From NCBI GenBank assembly GCA_024291935.2, contig CM044311.1, forward strand, positions 14,669,001 to 14,733,000: a DNA stretch of 64,000 nt, written 5' to 3'. The position numbers and the translations under genes were made by a program. This DNA comes from Okapia johnstoni (Eukaryota > Chordata > Mammalia > Artiodactyla > Giraffidae). Shown piece after piece: positions 52,044-63,333 of the stretch. The notes beneath the pieces were generated by a model, which saw nothing but the letters and a program-made list of their open reading frames with translations, had not been told where the DNA came from and did not search any database. How positions within the stretch are numbered: position 1 is the first letter of the stretch; each line of letters begins with the position of its first letter.

Positions 52044-54713
52044 CAAAATACATATATTTTAAAATCTAAGTCCTTCTCTGCTATACACTGAATACAAGAT
52101 CTGTCTTCTGAAATTAACCATCTTAAGTTTACCTCCCAAAACTGGAGACAAAAACTTTAAAATTTTAGTAAGCTATCAAAATTTGAAGTATACTGACCCA
52201 CATCTAGCACAGTAATCCTTTCTTGGCTTTGCTGTATTTCACCAGCTCTAACTTCACTCTGTGTTCCTAAGCAAAAGGAACATAAGCACCCTTTGCAGTA
52301 AATATTCTATTTTTCATTCTCAATACCCTTTCAAATCACCTCCTACAATAAACAGAAATAGGGAGGTAAACTAAATTACATTTCTGGTTATGTCATCTCT
52401 GGACCATCAACCGAAACCAAAAGATATATAATCTCTTGAATAGTCACTTCGGGAAGCAAACAATGGCCTGGGTAATTCAAAACGATGGATTTATCAAGGT
52501 TATTTGTAATTGGCTTTGTAATGCATTACATGTTTTTGGCAGATCAGACTGTTGTGTTTGCTAAGGAAAAGGGCATAGAAAATACAGGGATTGACTAGAT
52601 GTTTAGAGCATCCTGTAACACTTCACCCAGAAATACTAAAATGTTGAGCCTGAGAATGAGTCAAATGTATTTATACAGAGTTGAGTGTTGCTCATCTGTA
52701 GCAGAAGTGTAAAGTTGGATGTTTGGGATGAGGCAACCAATCCAGGAAACCATCTGCCACTGTTTCTAGGAAAAGCTTCTAAGATAAAAGGGCCATAAAA
52801 TAAAGTAATTGGGCAAGATAAAGGAAGTTTGTTGAAACTGTATAAATCAGTGTAGGTCTTATTTATCTTCTTGCAATAATGGAGGCATGATCCTAGTGTA
52901 GATTGAAGCATGGACACAGACCTGCGTTGTCAGAGAGGAGAGATATCAAATCATAGCTTATTTTGGCTTTATTTGTGAATAATTTCTACCCTTTTGTGAG
53001 TCCTGGCCATATGTGGACCTGTTAACTCTATTATAGCCATAGATGAAATCCTTGCTCTATTTCGAAGGAGATGGGGGAAAAGAGAGAATACAGCAGCTCA
53101 CGTGTATTATCATTATTGAAAGAATAACTACTTCAGTCATTAGAAGGTATCAGAAATATTGCCCTCAAATCAGAAGCAGCATGCCAAACTCAGACAAAAA
53201 TTAATTATGAAGTGTTAAAAAAATTCCTGTCTGCCACAGAATCTAAATTTGCCACGTTTGTCAGAAGCAGAAAGAGCAGTAGGCAAGCTTATATAATTTT
53301 GATGCACACTTTAACACATTTGGAAACATTCCATCAGCTAACAAGTTAGTTTGGGTTTTTGCTGAATTCAATAAAGGCATTGATTTTCAACAGACAGTGG
53401 AAAGTTACTACTGCTATCATCATTAAGTTAAATATAAGTCACTGTCCAATTCATGGTAGCTATGTGTATCACACAATTTCATAAAAATTTAAACACAGTT
53501 ACCATCACTTTCTCATTTGCTTATGTTAGTAACTGAAAAAAGGAGAAGCCAAATAATATATATGTTTTTGCTAGCTAGCTGAACTATGCCAAACTATCCA
53601 GATGTAAACTTAAATTCAGCCAACCAATATAATCAGCCACTTGCTAAGCCATATCCTTTTCCTATTTGTTCACCAAGCCAAATCTCCCATCTATGTGTTT
53701 TCCAGCTGGTGTGTGTATTTTATAAAATTGTGGCTATAAGGATGGTTGTATTTGAGAGCTGGTTTTTCCATAATTCATTTGCTTTTGGTTCAGCCTTGAG
53801 CTTTCTTGTTCTACTTTGAGAATCACCTTGATATTTCAGCTTGAGAATACTAGAAAATGTCATTAAGACACAGTGTAAAACAAATTATTCTGAGCCAAAA
53901 CAATCACAGAAGTTATTCTTCATGAAATCATCATCTCACTGCTCTTAGCCCTTGTCAAGCTCTTGTCAAGCTTGCTGCATCCTCTGAGTGATTATTTTGA
54001 AAGGATAGTTTCTATTGGTTAGGTAGCAATTCCTCAAGTCGATGGTGGAGATCTCCATAGACAGTGAATTTCAGGAATTCCAGTTGGTTAAATAGCTGTG
54101 GCTGTGGCTTATCATCTCTTTATTTCAAAGATACTCAGAGATGATGTAATATGAAAAAAGTCCTATATGAAAGAAATGGCTATTTATAGACATGAAACTC
54201 AAACAGTCCCTTCTGATGTCTTTCTGGAAGGTGAAATTGCAAGGTGTGGTTTCCTTCAGAAGGATTTGACTGACAATATTAATATTTCTGAACACTTTGA
54301 GACTTCTAACCCCTTTCCTAAAGATTATGTTTGCATTGCTGGTATGTCCTCTAATCCCTCTCTCTTTCTCTCTTTTTTTTTTTCTTTCTTTTCTACTTTT
54401 AAGCTGTGATTTAGAGTAAGAAATAGGACAGGAATGCAGATATGTTTCCTCAAAACCTTGACTCATCTAAGCTCAAAGCTGAAAAAGGACATTGATTGGT
54501 GAGGTTCAACATTTCTGTTTTCTGTTCTTACTCCACAACATTTTGAGGTCTGCCATGTACTTCCAAGGAAATTAAACCTATCATTTAAGATCTTCTTGAC
54601 AATATCAAGGGATTTCTTTAAGTTTCCACCAATGTGTCTTAATTTGAAGCTTGGAGGGCTGTAAAGAATGGTGTAACATCTCATTGATATGAAAAGTTTT
54701 CATGTAAGTGAGG
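52044..54713. other. 2.7 kb without recognised features
   Basis: Largest clean stretch of the window. It is AT-rich and contains only short frames (93 codons minus at 52636, 77 plus at 53586, 113 minus at 54125, 80 plus at 54167). The frame 54125-54466 overlaps a T-rich tract near 54370 that inflates lysine codons. An 11-bp tandem repeat (CTTGTCAAGCT twice) lies near 53951. No family assigned. Confidence 0.4.
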
Positions 54714-55291
54714 CTACTGATGGTGATTGCAGCTGTTAAATTAAAAGACACTTACTCCTTGGAAGGAAAATTATGACCAACCTAGATAGCATATTTAAAA
54801 GCAGAGACATTACTTTGCCAACAAAGGTCCATCTAGTCAAGGCTATGGGTTTTTCCAGTAGTCACGTATGGATGTGAGAGTTGTACGGTGAAGAAAGCTG
54901 AGCACCGAAGAATTGATGGTTTTGAACTGTGGTGTTGGAGAAGACTCTTGAGAGTCCCTGAGACTGCAAGGTGATCCAACCAGTCCATCCTAAAGGAGAT
55001 CAGTCCTAGGGGTTCATTGGAAGGATTGATGTTGAAGCTGAAACTCCAATACTTTGGCCAATTCATGCGAAGAGTTGACTCATTGGAAAAGACCCTGATG
55101 CTGGGAAGGATTGGGGGCAGGAGGAGAAGGGGATGACAGAGGATGAGATGGCTGGATGGCATCACCGACTCAATGGACATGGTTTTGGGTAGACTCTGGG
55201 AGTTGATGATGGACAGGGAGGCCTGGCGTGCTGCGATTCATGGGGTCTCAAAGAGTCGGACACGACTGAGTGACTGAACTGAACTGAACTG
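54714..55291 (+). mobile_element. BovB LINE, 5'-truncated
   Basis: Sense copy of about 578 bp from GATGGTGATTGCAGC to TGAACTGAACTGAACTGA. Extra bases near 54850 and other changes break the frame. TGAGGC at 54708-54713 and around 55289 may be a short TSD. Confidence 0.92.
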
Positions 55292-55424
55292 AGGCCAAAG
55301 ATAGCCTGCCTTGCCATCAGAGAGATGAGTTTTCTCCATGCCATATGTTCTGTTTTATCAATCATTCCTTATAAGATACCCTGTTGAGTTCTATCTTGGT
55401 TTTATCCTAGTTGCCTGTCCTACA

Positions 55425-55727
55425 GTTTTAAATAATTTTAAAAATTATTTGTTTGTTCATTTTTGGTTGTATGGGATTTTCATTGTTGCGTGGGCTTTCT
55501 CTAGATGCAGCTAGTTGGGGCTATTCTCTGGTTGCAGTGTACAAGCTTCTCATTGGCATGGCCTCTCATGTTGCAGTGTGCAGGCCCCAGCATATGTGGG
55601 CTACGGTATTTCTGGTACACCGGCTGAGTTGTCCCCCAACATGTAGAATCATCCCAGACCAGGGATTGAACCTATGTCCCCCACATTGGCAGGCAGATTC
55701 TTAACCACTGGACCACCAAGGCATGAC
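55425..55727 (-). mobile_element. CHR-type tRNA-Glu SINE with TSD
   Basis: Antisense copy. It starts with an A/T-rich tail complement (TTTTAAATAATTTTAAAAAT), then TTTTTGGTTGTATGGGATTT, GGCAGGCAGATTCTTAACC and ACTGGACCACCAAGG. Perfect 11-bp TSD CCTGTCCTACA at 55414-55424 and 55728-55738, in CR1/L3-like sequence. Confidence 0.9.
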
Positions 55728-55921
55728 CCTGTCCTACAAATTTAGGTTCTTCCTGAAATGCAGAACCCACAGAATATTACCTTATTCTAGGTATGGTCTG
55801 AGCAAATAAAGTTGAATAGGAGTGTCCCTTCCCACATACTGGACTGAAAACTTCACACTTTTCTCCATAACATCTCACTGGTGATTCATACTACATTTAC
55901 TGTTGACTCAAAACCCTAAGG

Positions 55922-56146
55922 GGCTTCCAAGGTAGCGCTAGTGGTAAAGAACGTATCTGCCAATGCAGGAGACCTAAGAGGTGCAGGTTTGATCCCTGGG
56001 TTGGGGAGATCCCTTGGAGGAGGGCATGGCAACTCACTCCAATATTCTTGCCTGGAGCATCCCGTGGACAGAGGAGCCTGGAAGGATGCAGTCCACAGGG
56101 TCCCAAAGAGATGGACATGACTGAAGCGACTTAGCACACATCCTCA
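55922..56146 (+). mobile_element. Bov-tA SINE with TSD inside CR1/L3
   Basis: Sense copy: GGCTTCCAAGGTAGCGCTAG head, GGTTTGATCCCTGGGTTGGG, GATGGACATGACTGAAGCG end. TSD: CAAAACCCTAAGG (55909-55921) and CAAATCCCTAAGG (56147-56159). Confidence 0.94.
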
Positions 56147-56351
56147 CAAATCCCTAAGGCTTATGATGCTGCCAACACATCTCATCTTTCCTTCTCTGTG
56201 GTTGTCTTTTTGCTTTTTAAATCCAAGAATAGGATCTCACAATTTTCACTGAAGTTACCTTCAGATATAGACAATCTATATAATCTACCAAAATTTGGGG
56301 GATCCGGATCCTTTCATGTCATGTTATTTGCAAGTTGTACAACTATTTTCA

Positions 56352-56379
56352 GTAACTTCACAGAGTTTCGTGAAGTTAC
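56352..56379. repeat. 10-bp perfect inverted repeat
   Basis: GTAACTTCAC (56352-56361) and GTGAAGTTAC (56370-56379) flank an 8-base loop within the CR1/L3-like relic. Confidence 0.9.
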
Positions 56380-56808
56380 CAGAAAAGTTACCACCATTAC
56401 CAGAAAATTCCCTACAGTATGATATTGATCCATGAATTTGTACTCTTCAAGTGAAGTGGTTTAACCTGTTTAATGATTTGGCTAAACACATTTTTCTCCA
56501 CCCTGTCCACATCATAATTGTGTCAGATTCCCTTATACAATCTAAACTGTGTCAACTAAATTTCTATGATCTAAGGGCCTCATTTTTTCTGACAAAACAG
56601 AGATGAGCTTTATTTTCGTGTTTTTTTCTCAGGAAAACCATGCTAAATATTTGCAATAATTATTTTATCTTAGTATATCACAGGACATTCCTTTAATAAT
56701 CAATTTTAGAATATTTATCATAAGCATCATCAAACTTAGTGCTTGGGTTTATAAAATCCACATTTTGTTGAAAACTAGATAGCAATTTGCCCTTCACCAC
56801 ACTTCTGC

Positions 56809-57023
56809 TGGGTTTTCCAGGTGGCACAGCATTAAAGAATCCACCTGCTAATGCAGGAGACACAGGAGACATGAGTTCGATCCCTGGGTCAGGAAGATCC
56901 CCTGAAGGAGGAAATGGCAACCGGCTCCAGTATTCTTGCCTGGAGAATCCCATGGACAGAGGAGCCAGGTGGGTTAAAGTCCATGGGGTTTCAAAGAGTC
57001 GGACATGACTGAGCACACACACA
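56809..57023 (+). mobile_element. Bov-tA SINE inside CR1/L3
   Basis: Sense copy: GGGTTTTCCAGGTGGCACAG head, GAGTTCGATCCCTGGGTC (B box nearly intact), AGTCGGACATGACTGAGC end and a short CACACACA tail. CR1/L3-like sequence flanks it on both sides. Confidence 0.93.
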
Positions 57024-57110
57024 GCATTCTGGTATATCTTATTATTTGGTGTGATTTCTCTAAGATTCTAGCAGTTCTGCAATTTCTAATTTAACCCAGT
57101 TAAGCTGGGA

Positions 57111-57822
57111 GCCAAAACTCCCTGTGAGCAGTGGAGATGGGTCTGAGTGTGTCGAGGAAGAGGGTCCACTTATAATATCTGAATCCATATTGGATTTCAG
57201 TTTGCTAACAAAAGCGAAAGAGAAGCTAACTGACCATTGAGGGATCCATCTTTATTGCACCATCATTGCATTCTTCTGAGGGCAACAGTGCTTCACAGTC
57301 TGAAGCACACAACTATCCTCTTGGTTATCCAACACAGTTTCCACAGCCTCTAGTGGTTAGATGTTCTCTTTGACTTTCTGGCAACCCATGGGCCTCTAGC
57401 AATCAGTATTCACCCTTGAATCATGTGGTTCCTGTTTTCCTATTATGCCTAACATGAACTCTTGACATCTGAGCTCTTTGAATGGATCTTTAACAAACAT
57501 GTGTGTTACTTTAAAGCAGTTTCCCCTTTTCTTCTTGACTGAGATTTAGGAGCATAGAGACAAAATTTCACTTTTCCATTCTTGAACTGTCTTTCATTTC
57601 CAGAGTCTAAGAGTATATAATCAAACCTATTCCCTCTATGGAATTTTTAAATTTTCATTTCTAGTTAGGAATTTGGAAGTTAGATTTTAGTTTGGTCAGA
57701 AATGTGAGATTTGTTGGAGTAAATTATAAAATACTGGCATTTTACCATACTCAGTTCATTAGAAGCTATTGTATAGGGCTATTGTTACTTCTATTTCAGT
57801 TATTGCACTTTTTATTCCAGCT
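57111..57822. other. No recognised feature
   Basis: Unassigned. It may hold further CR1/L3 sequence, but matches are too weak. Confidence 0.35.
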
Positions 57823-57833
57823 ACTACTGACTT

Positions 57834-59399
57834 TCAGCGTCCTATCTTTTTGCCTTTTCATACTGTTCATGGGGTTCTCAAGGCAAGAATACTAAAGTGG
57901 TTTTCCATTCCCTTCTCCAGTGGACCACATTTTGTCAGAACTCTCCACCATGACCTGTCTGTCTTGGGTGGCCCTACACAGGATGACTCATAGTTTCATT
58001 GAGTTATACAAGGCTGTGGTCCATGTGACCAGATTGATTAGTTTTCTGTGATTGTGGTTTTCCTTCTGTCTGCCCTTTGATAGAGAAGGATAAGAGGCTT
58101 ATGGAAGCTTCCTGATGCAGGAGACTGACTGAGGGGGAAACTGGGTCTTGTTCTCATGGGCGGGGCCATGCTCAGTAAATCTTTAATCCAATTTTCTATT
58201 GATGGGCAGGGCTGTGTTCCCTCCCTCTTATTTGACCTGAGGCTAGACTATTGCCAACATCCACTGGATCATCAAAAAAGCATGAGAATTCCAGAAAAAA
58301 CATCTATTTCTGCTTTATTGACTATGCAAAGACTTTGACTGTGTGGATCACAACAAATTGTGGAAAATTCTTCAAGAGATGGAAATATCAGACTACCTGA
58401 ACTGCCTCCTGAGAAGTCTGTATGCAGGTCAAGAAGCAATAGTTAGAACTGGACATGGAACTACAGACTGGTTCCAAATTGGGAAAGGAGTACGTCAAGG
58501 CTGTATATTGTCACCCTGCTTATTTAACTTATATGCAGAGCACATCATGAGAAACACTGGGCTGAAGGAAGCACAAACTGGAGTCAAGATTGCCGAGAGA
58601 AATGTCAATAGCATCAGATATGCAGATGACACCACCCTTACGGCAGAAAATGAAGAGGAACTAAAGAGCCTCTTGATGAAAGTGAAAGAGGAGAGTGAAT
58701 AAGTTGGCTTAAAACTCAACATTCAGAAAACTAAGATCACAGTATACGGTCCCATCACTTTATGGCAAATAGATGGGGAAACAACGGAAACAGCGGCAGA
58801 CTTTATTTTTTGGGGCTCCAAAATCACTGCAGATGGTGAGTGCAGCCATGAAATTAAAAGAAGTTTGCTCTTTGGAAGAAAAGTTATGACCAACCTAGAC
58901 AGTATATTAAAAAGCAGAGACATTGCTTGCTAACAAAGTCCAGATAGTTAAAGCTATGGTTTTTCAAAGCTATGGTTAGTCATGTATGGATGTGAGAGCT
59001 GGACTATAAGGAAAGCTGAGTGCCAAAGAATTGATGCTTTTGAACTGTGGGGTTGGAGAAGACTCTTGAGAGTCCCTTGGACTGCAAGGAGATCCAACCA
59101 GTCCATCCTAAAGGAAATCAACCCTGAATATTCATTGAAAGGACTGAAGCTGAAGCTGAGAGTCCAATACTTTGGCCATCTGATGCTAAGAGCTGACTCA
59201 TTTGACAAGACTCTGATGCTGGGAAAGATTGAAAGCAGGAGGAGAAGGGGATGACAGAGGATGAGATGGTTGGATGGTATCACCGACTCAAAGGACATGA
59301 GTTTGAGTAAACTCTGGGAATTGGTGATGGACAGGGAGGCCTGGCATGCTGCAGTCCTTGGAGTCACAAGAGTTAGACACGACTGAGTGACTGAACTGA
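57834..59399 (+). mobile_element. BovB LINE with internal deletion and perfect TSD
   Basis: A single insertion of 1,566 bp bounded by ACTACTGACTT at 57823-57833 and 59400-59410. The left part (57834-58247) is 5'-region BovB-type sequence known to me from bovine repeats (TTCATACTGTTCATGGGG, GGGGCCATGCTCAGTAAATC). At about 58248 it jumps to TTGCCAACATCCACTGG of the reverse transcriptase region and runs to the GACTGAACTGAA tail. Confidence 0.9.
58343..58702 (+). pseudogene. BovB reverse transcriptase fragment (119 codons)
   Basis: Frame holding the RT palm: VRQGCILSPCLFNLYAEHI at about residues 50-68 and an intact catalytic YADD at about 93-96. It ends at a TAA at 58700 where other copies read lysine (GAGTGAATAAG versus GAGTGAAAAAG). 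A shift upstream, in TGACTATGCAAAGAC, separates it from the preceding coding sequence. The C-terminal part continues to about 59254 in other frames. Confidence 0.88.
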
Positions 59400-59445
59400 A
59401 CTACTGACTTGGAGCTATTGAACTCTTCACTAAACCATAACTTTT

Positions 59446-59573
59446 AAAAAATTTATTTATTTTTTAATTGAAGGATAATTGCTTTACAAAACTTTGTTGT
59501 TTTCTGTCAAACCCCAACACGAATCAGCCATAGGTATACATTTATCCCCTCCCTCTTGAATCTCCCTCCTTAC
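59446..59573 (-). mobile_element. L1 3' UTR, 128 bp, with perfect TSD
   Basis: Antisense L1 end. A T-rich TTTATTTATTTTTTAATTG at the low end is the tail complement, followed by GGATAATTGCTTTACAAAAC and GAATCAGCCATAGGTATACA. Perfect 12-bp TSD ACCATAACTTTT at 59434-59445 and 59574-59585. An extreme 5' truncation. Confidence 0.95.
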
Positions 59574-59585
59574 ACCATAACTTTT

Positions 59586-59969
59586 GATATCCTAAATCTT
59601 ATTACTATAGCCGGTCTGCCTTTAAATTTGACTTAATTATAAACAAGTTGATTTTCTTTTTGCTTACTCTTCATGGATTCTGAAATAGATTTAAATATGA
59701 AATACTTGTCCAGGAGTAAGTCTGACTCAAAGAAAGTAGCAATAGATAGGAGGGTTGTCTCCGTTTTCCCAGCCCTCCTGGTACAGTGACTTTCCCCCTC
59801 TCAGCGGTTCTTCAGTTTCTCAATCCTCCCTTAGTCCTTCCTCCTGTGACTCTGAACCAAACACAATCACATATGTATTTCTTTATTCATAGTGGGGTGC
59901 AAATATCCAGATGTTAGTTTCCTTGGTTACATCCATGTTAGAGAACACTGCTAACTAGTAGGGCAGAAG
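59586..59969. other. No recognised feature
   Basis: Unassigned AT-rich DNA. Confidence 0.4.
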
Positions 59970-60430
59970 TTCAGTGTCAATCATTCATTTATTCCTTCAC
60001 TCCACAAACCCCTGTTGGGCCTTTTCAATGGACCAGACCAAGTCTGAGACCAAAATTACAAGGTCATTGCAGACCAAGCCCCAGGAACTCTAGGAACTGT
60101 CCTTCAGGTAAGGGAGAAAAATGCCATAAAATACAAGAGATGGGCATATGAAGGATATTAAAATCAGGAGATTAATTTTGAATTACAGTTCCAAGTCAGT
60201 TATGTAAAAAATTGGGGAAAGAGCAAGCCATGCATAAAAACATATGGGAGGAATATGAAATAACATTTCAAGTTTTGAAGATTGCGGGTTATGCTTAGAG
60301 CAAATGATCCACATTTGCCAAAATGGCTAGAGAGAAACCAGGTGCTGGATCATGAAGAACCTTGTATCTAAGTTAGAAGTTTGGAATTTCTCTCTAAAAC
60401 CACAGGCAATTTTGAAAGCAAAATTTTCTG
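59970..60430 (-). mobile_element. Ancient LINE remnant, antisense
   Basis: Reversed 3' end of the ancient family: TCATTCATTTATTCCTTCAC, CCCTGTTGGGCC, later GGTGCTGGATCATGAAGAACC and TTGTATCTAAGTTAGAAGTTTGG. Diverged. Confidence 0.5.
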
Positions 60431-60741
60431 GGACCTTTGAAACAAAAATACATGAAAGTCACTTTCTTTTCTATCTCCTGTCTTTCACATACACTCAGTG
60501 ATCACTGTTTCCCAGGTGAATGGCAGACAAAGACAACTAAGCTTCATGTCTTCTTCATTACCAAGAAAATTATTGCATTTTTAGCATTAAAAAAGTGTAT
60601 GAACACATGACTAGGAGTTTAGCCCAACATCTGTCTGATTGCTCATATTATGTGGTTTGTGAGTGTCTTCTAGCATCTGTGTAGAAATCTCTACATAAAT
60701 AGATACAGTTATTGATATAGATATAAATATAGGTACACGTG

Positions 60742-60942
60742 GGACTTTCCGGGTGGTACAGTGGTAAAGAATATGCTTGCCAATGAGGGAGACTCAGGTT
60801 CTATCCCTGAGTTGGGAAGATCCCCTGGAGGAGGAAATGGCAAATCACTCCAGTATTCATGCCTGGAGAATCCCATGGACAAAGGAGCATGGTGAGCTAT
60901 GGTCTGTGGGGTCGCAAAGAGTCAGATATAACTTAGTGACTG

Positions 60943-60984
<42 letters not shown>
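60742..60984 (+). mobile_element. Bov-tA SINE with (CA)20 tail
   Basis: Sense copy: GGGACTTTCCGGGTGGTACA head, GGTTCTATCCCTGAGTTGGG, AGTCAGATATAACTTAGTGA end. The CA microsatellite at 60945-60984 grows directly from the GAGCACACA tail. Confidence 0.93.
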
Positions 60985-60985
<1 letters not shown>

Positions 60986-62380
60986 GGTTTAAGTATGTAT
61001 GTATTATTTAGCTATTTACATATACTTATCAGCTTTCATGTTTATAAATGTATGATTCACGTGAAACCATGACAAATTAAGGCAGAACTTATTTTTAATC
61101 TAAATCTAGTAGAGACTTTTTTTGTGTGATATTTGTCCTACTGCAGTTATAATAACTGTTCCACTGTACCTAGGGATTTTTCATAAAGCAGATTAAATTG
61201 TTAAGAAGAAAAGAAGTTGGACTACATAAAAACACCTGAAATGAACATCTGCAAATAAACCAGGTGACATGCGTCTGTGTCCATATGTCATCATTTCTAG
61301 AGATTAACAATCTGACTTAAAAACACCTGAAATGAACATCTGCAAATAAACCAGGTGACATGCGTCTGTGTCCATATGTCATCATTTCTAGAGATTAACA
61401 ATCTGACTTAGTATTTTTACATAGCTATCCTTTTCCTAGTTGGCCCCCAAAGAAGGTTATTTCTCATGATTGGTTCTTTTGTTGAATTAAAAATGAAGAC
61501 ATAATGCAATTTTCTCTTAATTTTTCCAGTGCTTGAGTTCAATTTCCCACTGGTTGATATCCACTTCGTACTTTTATTTCTAAGAAATGATACTCTCTAC
61601 TCTGCAAAGGGCAGTGTGTTGATTGCCTGAAATGAATGCTCATGATAATAGAACAGCAGGGAGCAGCCTGCCGGGGTTATGAACGGGTCAACATCCTATT
61701 GTTTTCAAGGAGATCAGCCTCTGGTATAGCATTCTTCAAACAAGTGTGCCTGCTGCCATGAAGTGGGGTGGGAACAAACATTCATGGGTTTTGAGAAAAA
61801 ACACATCTTTGGTTGAGGAATAGGTTATTGAGACAGAATTATAAAACCAGACACGATCCACATTATTAGTAATCACTAGCTCTCGTCTGAGCTTTTTGGA
61901 AATGTTAACAAAGCGACAAGAAGTTAAAAGAAAGGAAAGAATCATTTTTCTACTTCAAGCTATTCTGAAATATGACTTACTAAGGGTTCATGTCTTATCC
62001 CTAGGGCTAAGAAATATTACCTGTGTTTAAGGGTCCAGGACTAAATGTATTTATGAAATATAAAATCTAGGTTCAAAATTCCTAAGAGGCTCTGACTTCC
62101 AAATTCCTCTCTGCCCTGGTTGTTCTGTATGCCAAAATACCCTCATCAAATGATCAATTGTTTGGAGATACACATTATCCTCATCTAGTTTTCTGATTAT
62201 GGGATTTGGTGGCCCTAGAGATCTCTCAAAACATAATTGCTTTCTCAATAAGGTTTTGATGAATTAGAGGTTTGGATTTGACAGACAGTATCAGAACATT
62301 ATGCAACCATGTAGGAGACAAAGACAAAAGACCGAAAACAAAGAAAGAAGGTCTGGTATAGCATGATTTTACTCACAGCT
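60985..62380. other. 1.4 kb of apparently unique DNA with a tandem duplication
   Basis: No repeat family assigned. It contains the 91-bp perfect tandem duplication at 61228-61409. Frames of 65-69 codons have no domain. Confidence 0.45.
61228..61409. repeat. 91-bp perfect tandem duplication
   Basis: The unit starting AAAAACACCTGAAATGAAC and ending AACAATCTGACTT occurs twice back to back (61228-61318, 61319-61409) with no difference found by eye. The sequence is not otherwise repetitive. Confidence 0.98.
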
Positions 62381-62390
62381 AGTGTCTCCT

Positions 62391-62921
62391 TGGAAGGAAG
62401 GTTATGGCCAACCTAGATAGCATATTTAAAAGCAGAGACATTACTTTGCCAACAAAAGTCCGTCTAGTCAAGGCTATGGTTTTTCCAGTGGTCACGTATG
62501 GATGTGAGAGTTGGACGGTGAAGAAGGCTGAGCGCCGAAGAATTGATGCTTTTGAACTGTGGTGTTGGAGAAGACTCTTGAGAGTCCCTTGGAATGCAAG
62601 GAGATCCAACCAGTCCATCCTAAAGGAGATCAGTCCTGGGTGTTCATTGGAAGGTCTGATGTTGAAGCTGAAACTCCAGTACTTTGGCCACCTCATGCGA
62701 AGAGTTGACTCATTGGAAAAGACCCTAATGCTAGGTAGGATTGGGGGCAGGAGGAGAAGGGGACGACAGAGGATGGGATGGTTGGATGGCATCACCGACT
62801 CGATGGACATGGGTTTGGGTAGACTCCGGGAGTTGGTGATGGACAGAGAGGCCTGTCGTGCTGCAATTCATGGCGTCGCAAAGAGTCGGACACGACTGAG
62901 TGACTGAACTGAACTGAACTG
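62391..62921 (+). mobile_element. Young BovB LINE, 5'-truncated, with TSD
   Basis: Sense copy of 531 bp ending TGAACTGAACTGAACTG. TSD AGTGTCTCCT at 62381-62390 and 62922-62931 (perfect). The coding end is undamaged for 167 codons, consistent with a recent insertion. Confidence 0.96.
62404..62907 (+). pseudogene. BovB ORF C-terminal fragment (167 codons)
   Basis: Uninterrupted C-terminal third of the BovB protein. It includes [19 protein letters not shown] at about residues 24-42, [19 protein letters not shown] and [19 protein letters not shown]. It ends [12 protein letters not shown], running slightly into the 3' end. The RT catalytic core is missing through 5' truncation. Confidence 0.9.
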
Positions 62922-63109
62922 AGTGTCTCCTGAAAGAAGTCTGGTATTTGTGTCCTTTCTCATTTGTCCTGGATAGGGGACCCCAATAATCAGCAGGTGT
63001 GCTAAATTGAGCCTTCAGGTGCTGTAGGTCAGTAGTTTGGGCAAGTACCCACACTGTTTCAGAAAGATTGCAAAGTAGCTCAAACAGATACACAAAATAC
63101 AGCTACAGT

Positions 63110-63333
63110 GTTTTTGTTGCTTGTTGCTGTTTAGTTGCTAAGTCGTGTCTGGCTCTTTTGAGACCCCATGGACTGTAGCCCACCAAGCTCCTCTGTCCAT
63201 GGGGTTTCCCAGACAGGAAAACTGCAGTAGGTTTCCATTTTCTTCTCCAGGGGTTCTTCCTGACCCAGAGATCCAAACCCATGTCTCCTGCTTGGCAGGT
63301 GGATTCTTTACCACTGAGTCACATAGGAAGCCC
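63110..63333 (-). mobile_element. Bov-tA SINE
   Basis: Antisense copy from GTTGCTGTTTAGTTGCTAAG to CACTGAGTCACATAGGAAGC. Probable TSD ACAGCTACAGT (63099-63109) and ATAGCTATAGT (63334-63344), two mismatches. Several changes suggest moderate age. Confidence 0.9.

Larger units (their letters stand above)
55300..57110 (-). mobile_element. CR1/L3-like LINE relic, ~1.8 kb, split by three SINEs
   Basis: Plus-strand blocks parallel the complement of CR1/L3 reverse transcriptase and 3' sequence, in correct order. ATTCTAGGTATGGTCTGAGC (55788) and TTTACTGTTGACTCAAAACC come first. After a SINE come TTAAATCCAAGAATAGG and AGACAATCTATATAATCTAC. AGGAAAACCATGCTAAATAT (56632) and CCTTTAATAATCAATTTTAG (56691) follow. 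After the last SINE are CATTCTGGTATATC and TTTCTCTAAGATTCTAGCAG. Assigned from a recalled consensus. No coding capacity remains. Confidence 0.6.

Noticed and set aside
54125..54466. 113-codon lysine/arginine-rich minus-strand frame
   Set aside because: Its basic stretch is the translation of a T-rich low-complexity tract near 54360-54395.
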